Source: Agrobacterium fabrum
GTDB lineage: Bacteria; Pseudomonadota; Alphaproteobacteria; Rhizobiales; Rhizobiaceae
DNA: 17,677 nucleotides
Assembly (NCBI GenBank): GCA_003241215.1
Contig: QFOL01000045.1
Coordinates: 1 to 17,677, forward strand
Reading direction: 5' to 3'
The notes beneath the pieces are model-generated. The model searched no databases. It had not been told where the DNA came from and saw nothing but the letters and a program-made list of their open reading frames with translations. Each line of letters begins with the position of its first letter. Within the stretch, counting starts at the first letter, position 1. A program made the translations under genes and the position numbers. Positions 9,746 through 17,080 of this stretch are shown here, piece by piece.

Positions 9746-9768
9746 GAAATGCAGAAGGGGAGAGATGC

Positions 9769-11910
9769 ATGTCGGGTGAAAAAACGGTGCGGGATTGGCT
9801 GCAGCTTGCCGAAAAAGAGCTGAAGCGTTCACCGGAAACGCTCGTCTGGCACACGCCCGAAGGCATCGAAGTCAAGCCGCTCTATACGGCTGACGATCTT
9901 CAAAATATTTCCCATCTCGACAGCCTGCCGGGCTTTGCCCCTTTCACGCGCGGCCCGCGCGCCACCATGTATGCCGGCCGGCCCTGGACGATCCGCCAAT
10001 ATGCCGGTTTTTCCACGGCCGAAGCCTCGAACGCCTTTTACCGCAAGGCGCTCGCCGCCGGCCAGCAGGGCGTTTCGGTGGCCTTCGATCTCGCCACCCA
10101 TCGCGGTTATGACAGCGATCACCCGCGCGTCGAGGGCGATGTCGGCAAGGCCGGCGTGGCGATCGACAGCGTCGAGGACATGAAAATCCTGTTCGACGGC
10201 ATTCCGCTCGAAAAAGTCTCGGTGTCGATGACCATGAATGGCGCGGTTATTCCCGTGCTCGCCAGTTTCATCGTTGCGGGGGAAGAGCAGGGGGTGCCCC
10301 GCGCCGCCCTTTCGGGCACCATTCAGAACGATATCCTCAAGGAGTTCATGGTCCGCAACACCTATATCTATCCGCCGGAACCCTCGATGCGGATCATTGC
10401 CGACATCATCGAATATACGGCGAAGGAGATGCCGAAATTCAACTCCATCTCCATCTCCGGCTATCACATGCAGGAAGCGGGTGCGACATTGGTGCAGGAA
10501 CTGGCCTTCACGCTAGCGGATGGCCGCGAATATGTGCGGGCGGCGCTGGCCAAGGGGCTGAATGTCGATGATTTCGCCGGGCGCCTGTCGTTCTTTTTCG
10601 CCATCGGCATGAATTTCTTCATGGAGGCGGCGAAGCTTCGTGCCGCGCGCCTGCTCTGGTCGCGCATCATGGAGGAGTTCAAGCCGCAAAAGGCCTCGTC
10701 GCTGATGCTGCGCACCCATTGCCAGACGTCGGGCGTCTCGCTGCAGGAACAGGACCCCTATAACAACATCGTCCGCACTGCCTTTGAGGCCATGTCCGCC
10801 GTGCTCGGCGGCACGCAGTCGCTGCACACCAATTCCTTCGATGAGGCGATTGCCCTGCCGACGGAGTTTTCCGCCCGCATCGCCCGCAATACCCAGCTTA
10901 TCCTCCAGCATGAAACCGGTATCACCAAGGTGGTCGATCCGCTGGCCGGCTCCTATTATGTCGAAAGCCTGACGGATGAACTGGCTGAGAAGGCCTGGGC
11001 GCTGATCGAGGAGGTGGAGGCGCTCGGCGGCATGACCAAGGCGGTGGCGGAAGGCCTGCCGAAACGGCTGATCGAAGAGGCCGCAACGCGACGGCAGGCG
11101 GCGGTGGACAAGGGCGAAGAGGTCATCGTCGGCGTCAACCGTTACCGTCTCGAAAATGAAGAGGATATCGATGTTCTCGATATCGACAACGCCGCCGTGC
11201 GCGCCGCGCAAATCCGCCGCATCGAAGAAACGCGCCGCCGCCGCGATGGCGAGGACGTGACCGCCGCTTTGGCAGCACTTTCCGAGATCGCCCGCAGCGG
11301 CAAGGGCAATATTCTCGAAGCCGCCGTTGTTGCCGCCCGCGCCCGCGCCACGGTTGGGGAGATTTCCGATGCGCTGCGTGCGGCCTTCGGCGACCACGCC
11401 GCCGTGCCGGAGGTGGTGAGCGATATTTACGGCGAGGCCTATAAGGACGAGCCGGAACTCGCCACGCTCGCCGCCCGGCTTTCCGGTGTGGCTGAGAGGA
11501 TCGGCACCAAGCCGCGCATCATGGTCGCCAAGCTCGGGCAGGACGGACATGATCGCGGCGCGAAGGTCATCGCCTCCGCCTTTGGCGATATAGGTTTCGA
11601 TGTGCTGGCCGGCCCACTTTTCCAAACACCCGTTGAAGCGGCCGATCTCGCCGTCCAGAACAGGGTGCATGTGGTCGGCATGTCGTCGCTCGCCGCCGGT
11701 CACAAGACACTGGCGCCGCAGCTGGTCGAGGAGCTGAAACAGAAGGGCGCGGAAGATATCATCGTCGTCGTTGGCGGCGTCATTCCTCGGCAGGATTATC
11801 AGTTCCTGCTTGACCACGGTGTCTCGGCGATTTTCGGCCCCGGCACCAATGTCATGGATGCCGCCAACAAGGTCCTCGACCTGCTCGAAGGCGTCAGGCG
11901 GAACGCGTGA
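9769..11910 (+). CDS. scpA: Methylmalonyl-CoA mutase, adenosylcobalamin-dependent, single chain
   Basis: A 713-aa mutase (also named bhbA or mcm in rhizobia) that converts (R)-methylmalonyl-CoA to succinyl-CoA. The N-terminal TIM-barrel domain has [19 protein letters not shown] with Tyr68, the counterpart of the catalytic Tyr89 of Propionibacterium, and [10 protein letters not shown] with His233, the counterpart of His244. The C-terminal B12 domain has GQDGHDRG (590-597), the DxHxxG motif with His594 as lower cobalt ligand, followed by [11 protein letters not shown] and VVVGGVIP. Both domains in one full-length chain indicate the homodimeric type. AAGGGGAG (9755-9762) lies before the ATG at 9769; an out-of-frame ATG sits at 9765. 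mce begins 13 nt downstream. The G-protein chaperone MeaB/ArgK that maintains this enzyme is not encoded in the window. Confidence 0.96.
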   Translation: MSGEKTVRDWLQLAEKELKRSPETLVWHTPEGIEVKPLYTADDLQNISHLDSLPGFAPFTRGPRATMYAGRPWTIRQYAGFSTAEASNAFYRKALAAGQQGVSVAFDLATHRGYDSDHPRVEGDVGKAGVAIDSVEDMKILFDGIPLEKVSVSMTMNGAVIPVLASFIVAGEEQGVPRAALSGTIQNDILKEFMVRNTYIYPPEPSMRIIADIIEYTAKEMPKFNSISISGYHMQEAGATLVQELAFTLADGREYVRAALAKGLNVDDFAGRLSFFFAIGMNFFMEAAKLRAARLLWSRIMEEFKPQKASSLMLRTHCQTSGVSLQEQDPYNNIVRTAFEAMSAVLGGTQSLHTNSFDEAIALPTEFSARIARNTQLILQHETGITKVVDPLAGSYYVESLTDELAEKAWALIEEVEALGGMTKAVAEGLPKRLIEEAATRRQAAVDKGEEVIVGVNRYRLENEEDIDVLDIDNAAVRAAQIRRIEETRRRRDGEDVTAALAALSEIARSGKGNILEAAVVAARARATVGEISDALRAAFGDHAAVPEVVSDIYGEAYKDEPELATLAARLSGVAERIGTKPRIMVAKLGQDGHDRGAKVIASAFGDIGFDVLAGPLFQTPVEAADLAVQNRVHVVGMSSLAAGHKTLAPQLVEELKQKGAEDIIVVVGGVIPRQDYQFLLDHGVSAIFGPGTNVMDAANKVLDLLEGVRRNA

Positions 11911-11923
11911 GGGAAAGACGACC

Positions 11924-12340
11924 ATGTTCGGAAGATTGAATCACGTCGCCATCGCGGTGCCCGATCTCGAAGCCGCCATTGCCCGATACAGGCTGTTGGG
12001 CGCAGATGTCTCGGAACCGCAATCGCTACCCGAACACGGCGTAACCGTGGTTTTCATTCAGGCTGACAATACCAAGATCGAACTTCTTCATCCGTTCGGC
12101 GAAAATTCGCCGATAGCGGCTTTCCTCGAGAAAAATCCGGGCGGCGGTACGCATCATCTCTGCTTCGAAGTGCCTGACATTGTCGCGGCGCGCGACGATC
12201 TGGTCAAAAAGGGCGTTCGAATTCTGGGTAATGGCGAGCCGAAGATCGGCGCGCATGGCAATCCCGTTCTTTTCCTGCATCCGAAGGATATGGGCGGCGT
12301 GCTCTATGAGCTTGAGCAAGTTTTCCCGACACATGGCTGA
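11924..12340 (+). CDS. mce: Methylmalonyl-CoA epimerase
   Basis: A 138-aa vicinal-oxygen-chelate (glyoxalase-fold) protein that interconverts (S)- and (R)-methylmalonyl-CoA, linking the carboxylase product to the mutase substrate. Two beta-alpha-beta-beta-beta modules are seen, with the likely metal ligands in LNHVAIAV (His7), THHLCFEV (His78) and VLYELEQ (Glu129), plus Glu53 in KIELLHP. Length is normal for the family. The ATG at 11924 is chosen because GGGAAAG (11911-11917) precedes it and the protein then begins at the conserved LNHVAIAV strand. The open frame reaches back into the mutase gene in another register. It starts 13 nt after the mutase stop, so the two are certainly co-transcribed. 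Confidence 0.95.
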   Translation: MFGRLNHVAIAVPDLEAAIARYRLLGADVSEPQSLPEHGVTVVFIQADNTKIELLHPFGENSPIAAFLEKNPGGGTHHLCFEVPDIVAARDDLVKKGVRILGNGEPKIGAHGNPVLFLHPKDMGGVLYELEQVFPTHG

Positions 12341-12412
12341 AACACAGACCCCGTAAGAGGCTGGCCATACGGTGGACGGCGCGCAGCGGCCGTTCGCCTT
12401 TGCCGGAACGTG

Positions 12413-12457
12413 TTTCGTTTGTTTTCTTTTGACATTCGTTTTGTTTTCGTTTTTATG
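12413..12457 (+). promoter_or_regulatory. glpD promoter with phased TTTCG-type repeats (probable GlpR operator)
   Basis: A consensus -35 TTGACA (12429-12434) is followed at 16 bp by TTTTAT (12451-12456; four of six matches). It lies within T-rich direct repeats: TTTCGTTT from 12413, TTTTCTTTT from 12422, ATTCGTTTT from 12434 and TTTCGTTTTT from 12445. The C of each core falls at 12416, 12426, 12437 and 12448, that is 10-11 bp apart, so all face one side of the helix. DeoR-family GlpR repressors are known to use TTTCG/TTCG-type direct repeats. The position before glpD makes GlpR the obvious candidate, but no glpR gene is in the window. Confidence 0.6.
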
Positions 12458-12512
12458 GCAATTGTCTTTCAACGATGGGGACGCGATCCCCCGACGCTGT
12501 CGTGGAGGCTCT

Positions 12513-14057
12513 ATGTCCGGCGAGAATATTTTCGATCTTTTTGTCATCGGTGGCGGCATCAATGGCTGCGGCATTGCCCGCGATGCCGTGGGCAGGGGCT
12601 ATTCCGTGGCGCTTGCGGAAAAGGGCGATTTCGCTTCGGGCACCTCTTCCGCCGCCACCAAGCTCATCCATGGCGGCCTGCGTTATCTCGAGCATTACGA
12701 GTTTCGTCTGGTGCGCGAAGCACTGATGGAGCGGGAAATCCTCTGGGCCATGGCCCCGCATGTCATCTGGCCCATGCGTTTCGTCCTGCCCATCCAGAAA
12801 GGCGGCGTGCGCCCGGCCTGGATGGTCCGGCTCGGCCTGTTCCTTTATGACAATCTCGGCGGCCGCAAGCTTCTGCCGGCGACCCGCACGCTCGATCTTC
12901 GCAAGGACCCGGCGGGCAAGCCGCTGAAGCCGGCTTTTGCCCGGGCTTTCGAATATTCTGACGGCTGGGTGGATGACGCCCGTTTCGTGGTTCTCAACGC
13001 GCGCGATGCGGCCAATCGCGGCGCGACGATCATGAACCGCACGCGGGTCGTTTCCGCACGGCGCGAAGGCGGGTTGTGGCTCATCGAGACGCTGGATGAA
13101 AAAAGCGGACGCGTGGCCACGCACAAGGCGCGTATGCTGGTCAATGCCGCCGGCCCCTGGGTGGACAATGTGCTTTCCGGCGTCTTCGGCCGCAACGACG
13201 TGCATAATGTCCGGCTCGTTCAGGGCAGCCATATCATCGTACGCAAGAAGTTTTCCGACCCGCGCGCCTATTTCTTCCAGAACCCTGATAACCGCATCAT
13301 CTTCGCCATTCCCTATGAGCGCGATTTCACGCTGATCGGCACCACGGACCGCGATTACAAGGGTGATCCGGCCAGGGTTCGCATCTCCGAAGATGAAATT
13401 TCCTATCTCTGCAACGCGGCCAGCGAATATTTCAGTGAGCCGGTTCGGCCGGAAGATATCGTCTGGACCTATTCCGGCGTGAGGCCGCTCTTCGATGACG
13501 GCGCTTCGAAAGCGCAGGAGGCGACGCGCGATTATGTCCTGAAGGTGGAGGAGGCTGCGGGCGAGGCTCCGCTCCTCAACATTTTCGGCGGCAAGCTCAC
13601 CACCTACCGGCGGCTGGCGGAACATGCGCTGGAAAAGATCGGCGCGGCGATCGGCGAAAAGGGCAAGCCGTGGACGGCGGGCTCCCACCTGCCGGGCGGC
13701 GATTTCGGCGCGGAGAGATATGAGGCGCAGGTGCGGGCGCTCGTCTCCCGTTATCCCTTCCTTGACGGACGCCATGCCGAGCGACTTGTCAGAAACTACG
13801 GCACCAAGGCGGCGGAACTGTTGGGCAGCGCCACCGATGTCTCCGGCCTCGGCCGGCATTTCGGCGGCACGCTTTATGAATGCGAGGTGCGTTGGCTGGT
13901 TGAGCACGAATGGGCCTGCGCGGCCGAGGATATTCTCTGGCGGCGCACGAAACAGGGCCTGCGCCTGAGCAAGGACGAGGTTGCCGGTCTCGATGAGTTC
14001 GTGGCCGCGCTGACGGGTGGCGGGCAAAAGGCCGAAGCCGTGGCGGAGCGGGCCTGA
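12513..14057 (+). CDS. glpD: Aerobic glycerol-3-phosphate dehydrogenase (FAD)
   Basis: A 514-aa flavoprotein that oxidises glycerol-3-phosphate to dihydroxyacetone phosphate at the inner membrane and passes electrons to quinone. The N-terminal Rossmann motif GGGINGCGIARDA (13-25), SGTSSAATKLIHGGLRYLEH (42-61), VNAAGPWVDNV and GGKLTTYRRLAEHAL near the end of the FAD domain are diagnostic, followed by the C-terminal helical cap. GGAGG (12504-12508) precedes the ATG at 12513. The frame stays open upstream to 12372, but that part overlaps the promoter and is not family-like. It lies 172 bp after mce with its own promoter. Usual rhizobial neighbours (glpR, the glpSTPQUV transporter genes, glpK) are absent, so this is a stand-alone copy. 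Confidence 0.95.
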   Translation: MSGENIFDLFVIGGGINGCGIARDAVGRGYSVALAEKGDFASGTSSAATKLIHGGLRYLEHYEFRLVREALMEREILWAMAPHVIWPMRFVLPIQKGGVRPAWMVRLGLFLYDNLGGRKLLPATRTLDLRKDPAGKPLKPAFARAFEYSDGWVDDARFVVLNARDAANRGATIMNRTRVVSARREGGLWLIETLDEKSGRVATHKARMLVNAAGPWVDNVLSGVFGRNDVHNVRLVQGSHIIVRKKFSDPRAYFFQNPDNRIIFAIPYERDFTLIGTTDRDYKGDPARVRISEDEISYLCNAASEYFSEPVRPEDIVWTYSGVRPLFDDGASKAQEATRDYVLKVEEAAGEAPLLNIFGGKLTTYRRLAEHALEKIGAAIGEKGKPWTAGSHLPGGDFGAERYEAQVRALVSRYPFLDGRHAERLVRNYGTKAAELLGSATDVSGLGRHFGGTLYECEVRWLVEHEWACAAEDILWRRTKQGLRLSKDEVAGLDEFVAALTGGGQKAEAVAERA

Positions 14058-14110
14058 GCATTAGCGATATGAACTCTGGAGCACCTTGAACGGTTTCTAT
14101 AGGGCGTTCA

Positions 14111-14485
14111 TTACTCCTTCGTGCTTTTTTTTAACTCGGCCAATGCCTTGCTCTCCTTCTTGAGCGGCCGCCCGACAGGGCAGACGTCTTGAACAAAGCT
14201 GTTGAGTGTATTCACCAGCTTGTTCGGCGTCAGCGAGTAGCGGATGAATTGGCCTTCGCGTTTGCCCGAGATCAAGCCAGCGGTTTCCAGCACATTGAGA
14301 TGCTGCGAGATGGAGGGTTTCGACATGTCAAAGCGTGCAGCTATTTCACCAGCCGTGAGATCCGAATGGGTGAGATAGGCCAGGATTTTGCGGCGTGGGG
14401 CTGATGCCAGTGCCTCAAAAACAAGTTGCATGGGCGGAGTTGTTACCTGCTCGGCCAGCTTTTCCGAATAGTTCTCCTGCTCCAT
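14111..14485 (-). CDS. ArsR-family winged-helix repressor
   Basis: A 124-aa regulator with a winged helix: LASAPRRKILAYLTHSDLTAGEIAARFDMSKPSISQHLNVLETAGLI covers residues 26-72 and the wing KREGQFIRYSLT covers 75-86. The ELCVCD metal site of ArsR/SmtB sensors is missing and the only cysteine is Cys102, so it is probably not a classical metal sensor; it looks more like the SdpR/YczG-type autorepressors. The ATG at 14485 is chosen, with AGGAG six bases upstream; a GTG at 14488 is possible. It diverges from a desaturase gene across an AT-rich region with repeated TAATT, a likely binding site, so desaturase control and autoregulation are inferred. The C-terminus is Lys-rich (KKESKALAELKKSTKE). 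Confidence 0.88.
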   Translation of the reverse strand: MEQENYSEKLAEQVTTPPMQLVFEALASAPRRKILAYLTHSDLTAGEIAARFDMSKPSISQHLNVLETAGLISGKREGQFIRYSLTPNKLVNTLNSFVQDVCPVGRPLKKESKALAELKKSTKE

Positions 14486-14532
14486 CACATACTCCTGCCT
14501 TCCCTGATGATTCCAAATGCCGAAAATTAAAC

Positions 14533-14582
14533 TAATTAGCTAATTGCCTAATTGGTGAAATCAGCTACAAAGGTAATTAGCT
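14533..14582. promoter_or_regulatory. AT-rich TAATT repeats: candidate operator of the ArsR/desaturase pair
   Basis: TAATT occurs at 14533, 14541 and 14549, exactly 8 bp apart, and again at 14574. The first two form a perfect 12-bp palindrome AATTAGCTAATT (14534-14545). The 9-mer TAATTAGCT is repeated at 14533-14541 and 14574-14582. The block lies 48-97 bp upstream of the ArsR start and 78-127 bp upstream of the desaturase start. ArsR-type dimers bind AT-rich palindromes, so this is the best operator candidate. No -35/-10 pair was assigned within the AT-rich block. Confidence 0.6.
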
Positions 14583-14659
14583 CATAGACTAAATGACTAC
14601 CATCCGTTGGTTGATGGCACAAGGCTGCGTGCGGGCAAGTCAGGAAAAGGGCGGGATGG

Positions 14660-15556
14660 ATGGCGACGATTTCCACAGGACGTATGATCTCGCAACCGCT
14701 GAGTGATGCAAGGGAAGGGCGCGTATGCTGGATGCCGGCGAAGTCGGTGTGGACGGGCGCGATGACGGCGGTGGCGGTTATCTTCGGGCCGCTGACATTT
14801 TCCTGGGGTGGTTTCAGTCTGTTCGTCATCATGACCGCGATCACCATTTGCGCCGGACATTCGGTGGGAATGCACAGGCTGCTGATCCACCGCTCGTTCC
14901 GTACCGGCAAGCCGGTTGAGCGTGTCTTGGTCTATCTGGGGACGCTTGTTGGCATGGCCGGACCTTTCGGCATGATCTACGCGCATGACATACGCGATTG
15001 GGCGCAGCGGCAAATAGAATGCCATGACCTGTTCGCCCACCGGCGGTCCTTCTTTGTCGACGCCTGGTGGCAGATGCACTGCGCAGTCATACTCAAGCGT
15101 CCGCCGATGTTCCTTATTGAGCCGGAGGTTGCGAATGACCGCTTCTACCGGTTCCTAGAGCGTAGCTGGATGGCGCAGCAACTGCCCTGGATATTGTTGT
15201 TCTATTTTCTCGGCGGCTGGAGCTGGGTGGTTTGGGGCATTGCAGTACGCATTTCGGTTTCGCTGATCGGGCATTGGCTTATCGGCCACTATGCGCATCG
15301 TGGAGGCCAACAGGTGTGGGCAGTCGATAATGTCGCTGTACAGGGCTACAATATTCCGACAGCAGCAGTGCTCACTTTCGGCGAATCCTTTCATGGTAAC
15401 CACCACGCTTTTCCGGAATCGGCTCGGCTCGGCCTGGAGCCGGGACAGATTGATCTTGGCTGGAATTTCATCCAGTTGCTCGTAAGGCTTGGTATCGCTA
15501 CTGCGGTTAAATTGCCGGAGAACACTGCGCATCGCGAAGGCCTGCGTCGGCTTTAG
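14660..15556 (+). CDS. Membrane fatty acid desaturase family protein (variant second histidine box)
   Basis: A 298-aa integral membrane protein of the di-iron desaturase superfamily. Membrane segments are near residues 30-65, 88-106 and 172-208. Box 1 is HSVGMH (67-72, HX4H). Box 3 is HGNHH (245-249), preceded by GES. Box 2 is unusual: HDIRDWAQRQ (109-118) replaces the standard HxxHH, although it follows the usual position after a membrane segment; I believe a subfamily with HDxRDWAQRQ exists. Further histidines (77, 122, 127, 205, 210, 213) might supply ligands. The likely role is introducing a double bond into an acyl chain in the membrane. AAGGGCGGG precedes the ATG at 14660; ATG 14684 is an alternative with AGGA upstream. 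It diverges from an ArsR gene and converges with the ROK gene. Confidence 0.8.
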   Translation: MATISTGRMISQPLSDAREGRVCWMPAKSVWTGAMTAVAVIFGPLTFSWGGFSLFVIMTAITICAGHSVGMHRLLIHRSFRTGKPVERVLVYLGTLVGMAGPFGMIYAHDIRDWAQRQIECHDLFAHRRSFFVDAWWQMHCAVILKRPPMFLIEPEVANDRFYRFLERSWMAQQLPWILLFYFLGGWSWVVWGIAVRISVSLIGHWLIGHYAHRGGQQVWAVDNVAVQGYNIPTAAVLTFGESFHGNHHAFPESARLGLEPGQIDLGWNFIQLLVRLGIATAVKLPENTAHREGLRRL

Positions 15557-15605
15557 TGAAGCGGCGAATAGCTGCGTCTCGTTACGGACGAATGTTTAGC
15601 GCCCG

Positions 15606-16838
15606 TCAAATCGCGGAATTCCGCACCGGTCTCTCCGGGCCGTCGGCGCTCAGGATATAATCGTCTGCGGCTGAAAGCGCGTGTTCCATGTGCCCTTCGA
15701 ACACCAGTTCCGGTTCGTTGGGCGCTATGGCGATTTTCGGCATGCCGCCGAAACGCACCGCCTGCGATTGCGCCAGACCGTCGCGCAGGCCGCTTTCCAG
15801 AAGATCGAAATAACGGGTGCCGGGGCCGGTGATGAAGACCGGCATATGGCCATGCAGGCTGAACAGGCGTGAAAGCCCGTTGCCGAGCGCAAGGCCGGCG
15901 GTGCGGAAGGCGAGGCGCGCCATGCGGGCGCCGGTGCGGGCTGAGGCCGCGATCTTGTCCACCTCGGGGATAGGCACGAATTTCGCCGGTTCCGCCTGCG
16001 GCGGGGCTTCGAAAGCCGAGCGCAGTATGGCGTAAAAGCCGGAATAGGCCTCGATGCAGCCTTTGGTGCCGCATCGGCAGAGCGCGCCATCGGCCAGATG
16101 CAGCATATGGCCGAAATTGGGGGCGCTGACCTCGATTGCGCCGCCCGTTGCGCGGGCGATGCCAAGGCCGATGCTGTGGCCGAGCGACAGGGTGACGAGG
16201 GCTTCCAGCGCCGGGTTTTCCCGTGCCTGCTCCTGCATCCAGATGGCTTTTGCGGCCAGCAGCGTCTCGTTGTTCAGCGTCACGCGGATGCGGCCGTCTG
16301 CGGAAACCAGCCGCTGGAAATCGATCCTTTCGTCACCGAGAACCGGCGACCAGACAAGCGTTGCCGAGGCCGCATCCACCAGCCCCTTGCTGCTGATCGA
16401 GACCTGCAGGATATCGTGCCGGTCGATACGTGAGCGGTCGGCGAGCCTTGCGAGGCCTGCAAGGATCGCGCCGCCGAATGTGCCTTTTTCAGCCGCGATC
16501 CTCTGTTCGGTAAAACGATCCACCAGCTTGCCGGCATAATCGACCAGCGAATATTGCACGCTGTCGGAGGAGATGATGACGATGGCGACGTGGCAGAAAG
16601 CGCCGCGCGGGCCGAAGAGAATGCGTGGCCTGCCGCGGCCTGCGGCGGCAAGCTGTTCCTTGCGGAGAATGAGGCCGGCCCGCTCAAGCTCGGTGGTGAT
16701 GGCGGAGACGGTGGCGGAGGCGAGCCCGGTGAAGGAAGACATGTCGGTATGGGAAAGGCTGCCATGCAGGCGCAGCGCCGCCATCACCGACAGGCTGTTT
16801 TTCTGGCGCACCAGTTCCGTACTTGCAATGGCGGACAT
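15606..16838 (-). CDS. xylR: ROK-family transcriptional repressor, XylR type
   Basis: A 410-aa repressor. An N-terminal winged helix-turn-helix (about 10-60, with LSHTDMSSFTGLASATVSAITTELERAGLI) is followed by a sugar-kinase-like ROK domain. The ROK zinc signature is present: His244 with CRCGTKGC (254-261: Cys254, Cys256, Cys261) then IEAYSG. The catalytic Asp of ROK kinases (END motif) is replaced in LNNETLLAAKA (Glu191), consistent with a regulator rather than a kinase. It diverges from xylF, whose promoter overlaps a perfect palindrome, so xylose-responsive repression of the xylose transporter is inferred. The ATG at 16838 has only a weak GGGAGCAGG stretch upstream. The 3' end faces the desaturase gene 49 bp away. 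Confidence 0.88.
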   Translation of the reverse strand: MSAIASTELVRQKNSLSVMAALRLHGSLSHTDMSSFTGLASATVSAITTELERAGLILRKEQLAAAGRGRPRILFGPRGAFCHVAIVIISSDSVQYSLVDYAGKLVDRFTEQRIAAEKGTFGGAILAGLARLADRSRIDRHDILQVSISSKGLVDAASATLVWSPVLGDERIDFQRLVSADGRIRVTLNNETLLAAKAIWMQEQARENPALEALVTLSLGHSIGLGIARATGGAIEVSAPNFGHMLHLADGALCRCGTKGCIEAYSGFYAILRSAFEAPPQAEPAKFVPIPEVDKIAASARTGARMARLAFRTAGLALGNGLSRLFSLHGHMPVFITGPGTRYFDLLESGLRDGLAQSQAVRFGGMPKIAIAPNEPELVFEGHMEHALSAADDYILSADGPERPVRNSAI

Positions 16839-16945
16839 GGGCTGGGGCCTGCTCCCTGAACGGCTTTTTCCTGTCGTGCTGATCCCGTCTGATGGCGTAT
16901 GCCACGCATAAGATCAAGGCACCCGGATGCTGCCCGCAGCCGTTG

Positions 16946-16975
16946 TTGACAGCATTAGGAATCTCTGACATTAAT
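16946..16975 (+). promoter_or_regulatory. xylF promoter
   Basis: A consensus -35 TTGACA (16946-16951) and an 18-bp spacer lead to ATTAAT (16970-16975; four of six matches to TATAAT). The -10 runs into the left arm of the palindrome at 16973, so a bound repressor would block polymerase. The predicted transcript has a leader of about 100 nt before xylF. Confidence 0.6.
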
Positions 16976-16997
16976 TTTCTCGACTGTCGAGAAAATT
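16973..16997. promoter_or_regulatory. Perfect 25-bp palindrome, probable XylR operator
   Basis: Arms AATTTTCTCGAC (16973-16984) and GTCGAGAAAATT (16986-16997) are exact inverse complements around a single central T. The symmetry, 12-bp arms and position between a divergent ROK regulator and xylF fit ROK/XylR/NagC-type operators, which are AT-rich at the ends with a central CG-containing core. It overlaps the xylF -10 box. Confidence 0.8.
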
Positions 16998-17080
16998 GTG
17001 AAACCACAGAGCCCGACAGCTTTTTCCGGGCGTTTTCCCTGCATGGAGGTGTGGGGTTTCGCCCTTACCGGGAGGACATC

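Noticed and set aside
10513..11925. Long open frame antisense to the mutase gene (about 470 codons)
   Set aside because: Shadow frame of a GC-rich gene; composition is skewed and no motif is visible.
12372..12512. N-terminal extension of glpD
   Set aside because: It covers the promoter and operator repeats and encodes a Phe/Leu-rich stretch only because of the T-rich repeats. GGAGG precedes the ATG at 12513.
12453..14027. Long open frame antisense to glpD (about 520 codons)
   Set aside because: Shadow frame. glpD is unambiguous and the antisense product has no family features.
14087..14110. TGAACG...CGTTCA inverted repeat after glpD as a terminator
   Set aside because: Only six pairs with a 12-nt loop and no U-run on either strand. 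Left unannotated.
16888..16915. Short inverted repeat TATGC-CAC-GCATA upstream of xylR
   Set aside because: Five-bp arms are expected by chance. The 25-bp palindrome is the credible operator.
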